10,767 nt of DNA from an uncultured Eubacteriales bacterium (lineage in GTDB: Bacteria > Bacillota > Clostridia > Oscillospirales > Butyricicoccaceae): assembly GCA_900555855.1 (NCBI GenBank), contig USML01000066.1, forward strand, positions 1 to 10,767, in the 5' to 3' direction. The position numbers and the translations under genes are program-made. This document shows positions 5,744-10,767 of the stretch, piece by piece. The notes beneath the pieces were generated by a model, which saw nothing but the letters and a program-made list of their open reading frames with translations, searched no databases and was not told where the DNA came from. The stretch's first letter is position 1. Every line of letters begins with the position of its first letter.

Positions 5744-7867
5744 TCAGTTGTTGAACAGGATGCCGTAGTAATCGTATTCCAAAACGGCCTTGGAAAACTT
5801 CATTTTGTTGCGGACCTTGGCCTTGATCCGGGCGATATATTCCTCGTCCGCCGGCTCGGCCCCCTCCGTGGGGGTAAACTCGCCCTTGGAGGAATCGTAA
5901 TAGCCCCGGTCGGTGAGCCAGTCGTAATCGGTCCAGAGCACCAGCGGCTCCTCCTCCGAAAACACATCCCGGCCCACCAGCAGGCGGGAATCATATTCCA
6001 CGCCAAACAGATTGGAAAGCGTGGGCAGCAGGTCCAGGCTGTAGGTGGGGCCGGAGACCACGATGGGCTCCTCCCGGTCCTCCAGACAGCCGCTCCAGAG
6101 GATCAGCGCACTGTGATCCCGGGCGGTGTAGCTGTCTGCCGGATAGCCGTAAAGCTCGGAGAGATAATCCTCGTCGTTGCCCCAGGAGGCGCCCTTTTCC
6201 AGGCCGTAGGGATAATGGTCGGTGGTCAGGGCAATGACAGTATCATCGGCGATGCCTGCGTCCTCCAGCTGCTTCACCAGCGATTCCATCGCATATTCCA
6301 GCTCCAGATTGGCAGCGTGATAGGCCTTAATGGTCTCGGAAGCGTCCATATCCTGGACCTTGTCCTGATTCCGCTTGGACATGGAGTTGCCGGACCAGTT
6401 ATACAGGCAGTGTCCGCTGACGGTCATATAATAAACGCTGAAGGGCTGCTGCCCGATATACTGGCTGACGGTAAAGTCCATCATTTCCCGGTCGCTCTCC
6501 GGCCAGCGCTTGGAGACGCCCTCCTCCAGCCCGTTGCCCATACCGGTGAAGGTGGAATAGCCGAAGTTCTGATGGGTCTCGTTGCGGCTGTAATAGGTAT
6601 AGGAGCCGTCGTGGTAGGCGGCGCTGAAATACCCCAGCCGGGAAAGCTGGTTGCCCATGGTCAGATACAGGTTGTGGCCGATGGTGCGCTTCATGCTCTT
6701 GACGCCCGCCGTTGGCACCAGGCCCATGAGCATGGAGTATTCGCCGGTGGAGGTGCTTCCGCCCCAGGCCGGCTGATAATAATCCTCAAACACGATGCCC
6801 TTGTTGGCCAGCCGGTAAAGAGTTGGCGTGCGCACCGGGTCGATGACCTCCTTGGAAAAGGCCTCCGCCGTGATGAGGATCAGATTCTTGCCCTTGAACA
6901 GGCCGGTGTATTCGTTCTGCCGGCTGGGCTCCAGCCCGGCCACATAGGAATGGATTGCCTGCAGATCCTTATCGTCGGTGCTGCTGATCAGGGCGTCAAA
7001 GTCAATGTTCATTTCGTTATAGCCGTATTCCACCGGGTCGGGCTCCTGCGGCTGCTCCGAAGATGGATCGTCCGCCGGGTCCTGGGCCGGGTCCGTGCTG
7101 GGATCCTGCGGCTGCTGGCCCGGGTCGTTTTCCGGATCCTTCGCGGCGGGATCCTTCGCGGCGGGATCCTCCACCGGCGCAAAGCCTTCGCTGTCCGGTG
7201 TTCCCGCCACCAGCTGTCGTAGATCCAGCCGGAAGGCCGTCAGCAGGCCGAAGGACCGCACGGCGTTGTCATAGCGGTATTCGGAATTATACTTCAGGCG
7301 GTTGACCTCGCCCCGGGTAGACGCCACCGCGCCCAGCCCCCAAAACGCCAGACACACCGCCAGAAACAGCGCCGTCTGGCGCAGATCCTTGTGCCGGTAG
7401 GTAAAAAGCCGCCCCTGCAGCACCAGATACAGCACCGCCGGCACATGATACAGCACAATGATGGGCAGGCCCTTCAGGATCACAGACAGCAGCGTGCTGC
7501 CAAAGCCCGTGACCACATCGCCCGCGCCGGAAAGGATGGACTGGGGATCCATAAACACCTGATAGGAATTATCCGTAAAAAAGGCGATGAGGAACCAGAT
7601 GGTCTCCAGCTCCAGCAGCGCAAAGCCGATCCAGCGGTTGGCCTTTTCCGAGCAGGTCAGCGTCACCAGCAGGTTCAGCAGACAGCCCACCGACACCGCC
7701 GTCAGCCCCGCGCCCAGTATGGCGGCAAAATTGCGGGGGAGCCCCGCCGTCAGCTGCAGCATCAGCTCCAAAACCAGCAGACTCAGGGGCAGATAGGCCC
7801 AGCTCAGCCAGGGCGCGGCGCCGCCCTGCCGCCGGGAGGAATTATAAACATGCTTATATCGTTCCAT
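5744..7867 (-). CDS. LTA synthase family membrane sulfatase (polyglycerol-phosphate transferase-like)
   Basis: This 707-aa protein has LtaS architecture: about five N-terminal membrane segments (roughly 20-40, 47-70, 79-99, 122-150, 164-184), a linker, and an extracellular sulfatase-fold domain from about residue 325. LtaS enzymes transfer glycerol-phosphate from phosphatidylglycerol to build lipoteichoic acid, using a Thr nucleophile and a divalent metal (Mn/Mg). Expected site residues are present: E335 (LITAEAF), T372 in GGSTSTGEYS (aligned by eye with the LtaS nucleophile Thr), H485 (SGH) and D550-H551 (TTDHYPYG). Residues 224-280 are a low-complexity Asp/Pro/Gln linker, partly built from a 15-bp DNA repeat. 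The start ATG follows AAAGAGG with 7-nt spacing. It has its own promoter (-10 at 7918-7923) and shares the convergent terminator. Whether it is the main LTA synthase or an LtaS paralogue cannot be decided here. Confidence 0.88.
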   Translation of the reverse strand: MERYKHVYNSSRRQGGAAPWLSWAYLPLSLLVLELMLQLTAGLPRNFAAILGAGLTAVSVGCLLNLLVTLTCSEKANRWIGFALLELETIWFLIAFFTDNSYQVFMDPQSILSGAGDVVTGFGSTLLSVILKGLPIIVLYHVPAVLYLVLQGRLFTYRHKDLRQTALFLAVCLAFWGLGAVASTRGEVNRLKYNSEYRYDNAVRSFGLLTAFRLDLRQLVAGTPDSEGFAPVEDPAAKDPAAKDPENDPGQQPQDPSTDPAQDPADDPSSEQPQEPDPVEYGYNEMNIDFDALISSTDDKDLQAIHSYVAGLEPSRQNEYTGLFKGKNLILITAEAFSKEVIDPVRTPTLYRLANKGIVFEDYYQPAWGGSTSTGEYSMLMGLVPTAGVKSMKRTIGHNLYLTMGNQLSRLGYFSAAYHDGSYTYYSRNETHQNFGYSTFTGMGNGLEEGVSKRWPESDREMMDFTVSQYIGQQPFSVYYMTVSGHCLYNWSGNSMSKRNQDKVQDMDASETIKAYHAANLELEYAMESLVKQLEDAGIADDTVIALTTDHYPYGLEKGASWGNDEDYLSELYGYPADSYTARDHSALILWSGCLEDREEPIVVSGPTYSLDLLPTLSNLFGVEYDSRLLVGRDVFSEEEPLVLWTDYDWLTDRGYYDSSKGEFTPTEGAEPADEEYIARIKAKVRNKMKFSKAVLEYDYYGILFNN
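7134..7170. repeat. 15-bp in-frame tandem repeat in the LtaS-type linker
   Basis: GGATCCTTCGCGGCG occurs at 7134-7148 and identically at 7149-7163, with the first 7 bases again at 7164-7170. On the coding strand it encodes repeated DPAAK units in the extracellular linker. The period is a multiple of three, so slippage changes linker length without shifting the frame. Confidence 0.9.
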
Positions 7868-7890
7868 GGTCGACCTCTTTTCCGTGGGTT

Positions 7891-7908
7891 GCCGGGTCTC
7901 TGCCCGGC
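7891..7908 (-). other. 5' UTR hairpin upstream of the LtaS-type gene
   Basis: GCCGGG (7891-7896) pairs with CCCGGC (7903-7908) around a 6-nt loop. It lies just inside the predicted start of the LtaS-type transcript (about 7911) and ends about 15 nt before the ribosome binding site. A role in message stability or translation is possible but not shown. Confidence 0.4.
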
Positions 7909-7917
7909 TTCGGCTCT

Positions 7918-7923
7918 ATTGTA
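7918..7923 (-). promoter_or_regulatory. Extended -10 promoter of the LtaS-type gene
   Basis: On the minus strand TGC-TACAAT forms an extended -10 element. No good -35 hexamer is found at 16-18 bp, so it would rely on the TGn extension. It lies in the 106-bp gap after the MATE gene, 51 bp upstream of the ATG. Confidence 0.55.
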
Positions 7924-7973
7924 GCACAGCTTTGCCGAAAAACGGCGAAAAACCGCAAATCTTCAGAACTTTT

Positions 7974-9320
7974 TCAGGAACGCTGAAGCTTTTCCAGCCA
8001 GCCGGAGCGGCGGTAATAGAGGATAAAGGCCGCGCCGGACAGCGCCCAGGTGATGGGATATGCCAGAAACACCAGGGATATGTTGTGAAACAGATGCAGC
8101 ACCGTCTCGATGTAAGCCACCCGCAGGATGCACCAGGCTCCCAGCATGATGAACATGGGGATCTTGGAATAGCCCGCGCCCCGGCAGACGGCTGCGATCC
8201 CGTGGGACAGGGCCAGCAGCGTATAGGCCAGCGAGCAGATCCGCGCCCGCAGAACGCCTGCCGCCACCGCCTCCGGCGCCTTGCCAAACATTCGGATAAA
8301 GGTGGGAGCAAAGGCGAAAAAGATCACGCCGATCACCGCCGCGCACAGGCAGGAAAAGCCGATGCCGAAGGTCGCACCCTTTTTCACCCGGTCAAACTGC
8401 TGCGCGCCGATGTTTTGGCTGACGAAAGTGGTCACGGCGGCGCAGAAGGCGTTGATGGGGATAAAGGCAAAGCCCTCCAGCTTCATATAAGCGCCGTTGC
8501 CCGCCATGGCGGCGGCGCCAAAGGAATTGACGCTGGACTGGACGATCACATTGGCAAAGGCGATGACGGAGTTCTGCACGCCGGAGGGCAGGCCGATGCG
8601 CAGCATCTCCCGCAGCAGGGGCCGGTCGATGCAGATGCCCCGCAGGGTCACCCGGTGCAGGCCGTCGATGCGGCTGAGCCGGAAGAAGGCCAGCGCCGCA
8701 CTGAGCGCCTGGGCAATGACGGTGGCCAGCGCCGCGCCGGCCACGCCCATTTTGCAGAAGCCCACGAACACAATATCCATCACGATATTGGTGATGGAGG
8801 AGATCACAAGGTAATACAACGGGCGCTTGCTGTCGCTGACGGCCTGGAAGATACCGCTGGCGCTGTTATAGAGCGCCACAAACACCGCGCCGAAGAAATA
8901 GGTGCGCATATAGCTCACCGCAAGGGGCAAAACCTCCTCCGGCGTTCCCATGAGCCGGAGCAGCGGGGCGCAGCCCACCGTTCCCAGCAGCGTTATGATG
9001 CCGCCGGCGATCAGGGCAAAGGAGACGGCCGTGCCCACGGCCCGCCGGGTCTGCGGGCCGTCCTGTGCGCCGAAGCTCCGGGCAATGACCACGCCCACGC
9101 CGCTGAACATTCCGCCGAAGAAGCCCACCACCAAAAAGATCAGCGAGCCGGTGGAGGTGACGGCAGCCAGCGCGTCCTGCCCCAGATAGTTGCCCACCAC
9201 CAGGGCATCCGCCATGTTGTAAAGCTGTTGAAACAGCTGCCCCAGAAACAGCGGCAGGGCAAACCGCAGCAGATTGGGCCGGATCTCTCCGTGGATCAGA
9301 TCCACCGTTTGCTTTCCCAT
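7974..9320 (-). CDS. MATE family multidrug/toxin exporter
   Basis: This 448-aa integral membrane protein of about 12 hydrophobic segments has the two-fold pseudo-repeat of MATE transporters. The first repeat begins FALPLFLGQLFQQLYNMADA (19-38) followed by VVGNYLGQDALAAV; the second begins IGLPSGVQNSVIAFANVIVQ (242-261) followed by SSVNSFGAAAMAG. Further MATE-like features are IARSFGAQ (79-86) in the N-half and FVSQNIGAQ (299-307) in the C-half. MATE proteins export cationic drugs, dyes or metabolites using Na+ or H+ gradients; the substrate is not predictable. Length is normal. The start ATG is preceded by GGAAAGGTGAGGG, a usable but not ideal site. It lies 63 bp downstream of the mrp-like gene on the same strand, with a perfect palindrome between them, and may be partly co-transcribed with it. 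No clear promoter of its own was found. Confidence 0.92.
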   Translation of the reverse strand: MGKQTVDLIHGEIRPNLLRFALPLFLGQLFQQLYNMADALVVGNYLGQDALAAVTSTGSLIFLVVGFFGGMFSGVGVVIARSFGAQDGPQTRRAVGTAVSFALIAGGIITLLGTVGCAPLLRLMGTPEEVLPLAVSYMRTYFFGAVFVALYNSASGIFQAVSDSKRPLYYLVISSITNIVMDIVFVGFCKMGVAGAALATVIAQALSAALAFFRLSRIDGLHRVTLRGICIDRPLLREMLRIGLPSGVQNSVIAFANVIVQSSVNSFGAAAMAGNGAYMKLEGFAFIPINAFCAAVTTFVSQNIGAQQFDRVKKGATFGIGFSCLCAAVIGVIFFAFAPTFIRMFGKAPEAVAAGVLRARICSLAYTLLALSHGIAAVCRGAGYSKIPMFIMLGAWCILRVAYIETVLHLFHNISLVFLAYPITWALSGAAFILYYRRSGWLEKLQRS

Positions 9321-9349
9321 ATCGTTCCCTCACCTTTCCCTGGAAACGC

Positions 9350-9369
9350 CGGCCGGCGCGCGCCGGCCG
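9350..9369. repeat. Perfect 20-bp GC palindrome between mrp-like and MATE genes
   Basis: The core GGCCGGCGCGCGCCGGCC (9351-9368) is its own reverse complement, and the flanking C/G pair extends it to 20 bp. On the minus-strand transcript it follows the mrp-like stop by 14 nt but is trailed only by GCGTTTCC, so it is at best a weak terminator or pause/attenuation site. A T-run is present only on the opposite strand. It could also be a protein-binding site. Confidence 0.7.
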
Positions 9370-9383
9370 TGCGCAGGGCTTTT

Positions 9384-10208
9384 TTAGTTCAGCAGGCCGT
9401 CCAGCAGGCCGTCCAGCCAGGGCAGCTCCAGACTCTCCACCCGGCCCTGATCCACCGCGCGGGTAACGGCGGGGTCGATGGGCAGGCTGGCGCAGACGGG
9501 GATGCCATAGGCCTTGGCCTGGGCCTCCGCGTGGCTCTCCCCAAAGAGATGGTGTACCTTACCGCAGTCCGGGCAGCGGAAATAGGCCATGTTCTCCACC
9601 AGACCCACCACGGGGATCTTCATGAGCCGGGCCATCTTTTCCGCCTTTTCCACGATCATGGTCACCAGCTCCTGGGGCGTGGTCACCAGAATAATGCCGT
9701 CCACCGGCAGCGACTGAAAGACCGTCAGCGGCACATCGCCGGTGCCCGGCGGCATATCCACATACATATAATCCACATCGTCCCAAAGGGTCTCCGACCA
9801 GAACTGCTTCACCGCGCCGGCGATCACCGGCCCCCGCCAGACCACCGGATCGGATTCGTGCTCCAGCAGCAGGTTGGCCGACATGATCTGGATGCCGGTG
9901 GCAGACACCTTGGGCAGGATCCCCGCCTCACAGCCCTCCGCCCGGCCATGGATGGCAAAGGCCCGCGGAATGGAGGGGCCGGTGATGTCTGCGTCCAGAA
10001 CTGCGGTGCGGAAGCCGCGCTTCTGCGTCCCGGCGGCCAGAAGAGAAGTCACCAGCGATTTTCCCACGCCGCCCTTTCCGGAGACCACCGCATAGACCTT
10101 TTTTACGGAAGCGCCCTTGGCCAGCTCCGCACGGAAGCTCTGGGGCGCGGTGCGGGAAGCGCAGTCGCTGCCGCAGGTCTCGCAGTTATGGGTACAATTT
10201 TCACTCAT
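9384..10208 (-). CDS. Mrp/Nbp35-family Fe-S cluster carrier P-loop ATPase
   Basis: This 274-aa cytosolic ATPase of the Mrp/ApbC/Nbp35 family binds and transfers [4Fe-4S] clusters to apo-proteins. The deviant Walker A GKGGVGKS is at 44-51, switch I-like DADITGPSIPRA at 72-83, and Walker B DMPPGTGD at 151-158. The cluster-bridging CxxC is C212/C215 (RCPDCG). An N-terminal CX3CX2CX3C (C5, C9, C12, C16) resembles the ferredoxin-like extra cluster of eukaryotic Nbp35 and of many clostridial Mrp proteins. The usual N-terminal MIP18/DUF59 domain of proteobacterial Mrp is absent. The C-terminus ends in a short repeat, LDGLLDGLL. The start ATG follows AAGAGGTGTGAGCTT. A promoter lies at 10256-10285. 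Downstream comes the MATE gene; no isc or suf genes are in the window. Confidence 0.93.
   Translation of the reverse strand: MSENCTHNCETCGSDCASRTAPQSFRAELAKGASVKKVYAVVSGKGGVGKSLVTSLLAAGTQKRGFRTAVLDADITGPSIPRAFAIHGRAEGCEAGILPKVSATGIQIMSANLLLEHESDPVVWRGPVIAGAVKQFWSETLWDDVDYMYVDMPPGTGDVPLTVFQSLPVDGIILVTTPQELVTMIVEKAEKMARLMKIPVVGLVENMAYFRCPDCGKVHHLFGESHAEAQAKAYGIPVCASLPIDPAVTRAVDQGRVESLELPWLDGLLDGLLN
9390..9413. repeat. 12-bp tandem duplication at the 3' end of the mrp-like gene
   Basis: CAGCAGGCCGTC occurs at 9390-9401 and again at 9402-9413, in frame, giving the duplicated DGLL-type tail of the Mrp-like protein. It is probably a slippage product outside the ATPase core. Confidence 0.75.
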
Positions 10209-10223
10209 AAGCTCACACCTCTT

Positions 10224-10238
10224 GTTTCAGGCTGAAAC
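10224..10238. promoter_or_regulatory. 15-bp palindrome in the mrp-like 5' UTR, candidate operator
   Basis: GTTTCAG-G-CTGAAAC is a perfect 7-bp inverted repeat around one base. It lies between the predicted transcription start of the mrp-like gene (about 10249) and its ribosome binding site, where a bound repressor could block transcription. It could also form a small RNA hairpin close to the ribosome binding site. The binding protein is unknown. Confidence 0.45.
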
Positions 10239-10255
10239 GCCGCATAAGTATTTTC

Positions 10256-10285
10256 ATCATACCACAGCATTCCCCATTTTCACAA
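10256..10285 (-). promoter_or_regulatory. Promoter of the mrp-like gene (and possibly MATE)
   Basis: On the minus strand TTGTGA (10285-10280), an 18-bp spacer and TATGAT (10261-10256), with TGG before the -10 forming an extended -10. The predicted leader to the ATG at 10208 is about 40 nt. Confidence 0.6.
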
Positions 10286-10354
10286 GTCTTTTCCCCGTTC
10301 CCCGGGAAATGTTTTCTTTCTCTTCATTTTTGCCCGCCGGCTGCCGCCGGACGC

Positions 10355-10383
10355 TTGACGCTGCCGGGAAAAAAGCATACAAT
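10355..10383 (+). promoter_or_regulatory. Near-consensus sigma-70 promoter of the mgtE leader
   Basis: TTGACG (10355-10360), exact 17-bp spacer, TACAAT (10378-10383). Transcription should start near 10390, leaving about 210 nt before the mgtE ATG at 10601. Confidence 0.75.
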
Positions 10384-10389
10384 AGCTTT

Positions 10390-10600
10390 GTATGGCGCAA
10401 GCCATCCAATCCAAAAAACAAGTGAGGTGAACGGCATGGACGCCGGAAGCAGCAGCGGAGCATGGCCCGGAGGGCGAAGTCCGCAGAGCGGAGCGCCAAA
10501 AAGGCGTTCGTGCCTGCGGCGGCGCTGAGCCGCCCTTCTGCCCCTGCCCGCGCTTCCAGACCCCGGCCCGCCCGGGGATCATACAAAGGAGGAGCGAAGC
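10390..10600 (+). ncRNA. Structured GC-rich 5' leader of mgtE, candidate cis-regulatory RNA
   Basis: The leader contains several simple hairpins. ATGGC-GCAA-GCCAT (10392-10405) has a GNRA tetraloop at the very 5' end. TCCGC-AGA-GCGGA (about 10480-10492) is followed by CGCC-AAAAA-GGCG. CCCCGG/CCGGGG (10561-10566 with 10572-10577) lies just before the mgtE ribosome binding site. A 30-codon ORF (10436-10528) with a good Shine-Dalgarno sits in the middle. After its stop, 10531-10571 is C-rich and G-poor (24 C, 9 G of 41), as expected of a Rho-loading region. I do not see the M-box core that often precedes mgtE, and no U-tract terminator is present. Magnesium-responsive control is inferred from position only. 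Confidence 0.4.
10436..10528 (+). CDS. Possible 30-aa leader peptide upstream of mgtE
   Basis: ATG at 10436 is preceded by GAGGTG with 6-nt spacing. The frame runs 30 codons to TGA at 10526-10528. The peptide begins MDAGSSSGAWPGG, contains three prolines (P11, P16, P21) and ends in a basic PKRRSCLRRR. It resembles no known protein to me. Its position in a long leader before a magnesium transporter, upstream of a C-rich tract, recalls in outline regulatory leader ORFs of mgtA/mgtC in enterobacteria, but there is no sequence relation. A competing overlapping frame exists at 10462-10623. It may simply be a chance ORF. Confidence 0.35.
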   Translation: MDAGSSSGAWPGGRSPQSGAPKRRSCLRRR

Positions 10601-10767
10601 ATGACAGAACACACCCGTTTTGAAGAAAAGATCCTTTCCCTGCTGCAGGCCCGGAGCTATCCCGCCCTGCAAAAATATCTGGAGACGCTGAACCCCGCCG
10701 ACATCGCGGAATGTCTGGACGATCTGCTGGACGCGGGCGCGCTGCCGGAGGAGGACCTGCCCCGGGT
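10601..10767 (+). CDS. mgtE: MgtE family magnesium transporter, N-terminal part
   Basis: The first 55 codons of a gene that continues beyond the window. The translation (FEEKILSLLQARSYPALQKY, then LETLNPADIAECLDDLLDAG, then ALPEEDLPR) matches the start of the MgtE N domain, an alpha-helical superhelix with the hallmark LNPADIAE-LL motif and a following LP-E-D segment. In characterised MgtE channels this domain binds Mg2+ in the cytoplasm and gates a C-terminal membrane pore; the CBS and membrane parts are outside the window. The start ATG follows AAAGGAGG with 8-nt spacing, a very strong ribosome binding site. Transcription comes from the promoter at 10355-10383 through the long structured leader. 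The alternative is another MgtE_N-domain protein (for example one related to FliG-like folds), but the motif and leader favour the transporter. Confidence 0.85.
   Translation, partial: MTEHTRFEEKILSLLQARSYPALQKYLETLNPADIAECLDDLLDAGALPEEDLPR

Noticed and set aside
7940..7985. Hairpin CTTCAG...CTGAAG and GCCGTTTTTCGGC near the MATE stop as a terminator
   Set aside because: Stems are only 4-6 bp with a long or T-rich loop and no U-tract follows in the correct place; not strong enough to call.
7866..10235. 789-codon plus-strand open frame across the MATE and mrp-like genes
   Set aside because: Crosses two well-recognised minus-strand genes and their intergenic palindrome; His/Gly/Arg-rich shadow product.
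10390..10600. M-box (ykoK) riboswitch upstream of mgtE
   Set aside because: Expected from gene context, but the conserved GACGCCAAUGGGU-type core and flanking helices are not visible by eye; a covariance-model search would settle it.

Overview
The window is high-GC (about 65 %) bacterial DNA with strong AGGAGG-type ribosome binding sites and sigma-70-type promoters. The gene content points to a Gram-positive anaerobe of the class Clostridia, probably an Oscillospiraceae-like gut commensal. The clues are a lipoteichoic-acid-synthase-type sulfatase, an Mrp/Nbp35 ATPase with an N-terminal Cys cluster, MgtE, a MATE exporter and a piece of a proline-reductase-associated electron-transfer protein. 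No rRNA, tRNA, CRISPR array, insertion sequence or phage gene was seen.

Layout. (1) 1-340 (-): a 5'-truncated PrdC/RnfC-like fragment, clearly lower in GC (about 52 %) than the DNA next to it, butting directly onto the stop codon of the next gene. (2) 342-4133 (-): an apparent operon transcribed leftward, with a NUDIX hydrolase followed by two tandem paralogous YtcJ-type amidohydrolases that overlap by ATGA. (3) 4134-4276: a compact divergent promoter region in which the two promoters share one -35 box. (4) 4277-5662 (+): a cytoplasmic transglutaminase-like (papain-fold) protein with an uncharacterised helical N-terminus, ending at a bidirectional terminator (5701-5730). (5) 5744-7867 (-): an LtaS-type membrane sulfatase with an Asp/Pro-rich linker and its own extended -10 promoter. 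(6) 7974-10208 (-): an Mrp-family Fe-S carrier ATPase followed by a MATE transporter, separated by a perfect GC-rich palindrome; the mrp promoter is followed by a 15-bp palindrome upstream of the ribosome binding site. (7) 10209-10767 (+): a near-consensus promoter, a GC-rich leader of about 210 nt with hairpins, a 30-codon upstream ORF and a C-rich/G-poor tract, then the start of mgtE, which runs off the window.

These are mostly independent housekeeping units rather than one pathway. The NUDIX and amidohydrolase genes form one transcription unit and may act in hydrolysis or clean-up of small metabolites. LtaS-type enzyme, MATE and MgtE concern envelope and transport. The two most unusual items are the unexplained mgtE leader, which resembles in outline a leader-peptide/Rho-type magnesium switch but does not show the M-box core, and the abrupt gene-fragment junction at about position 341.
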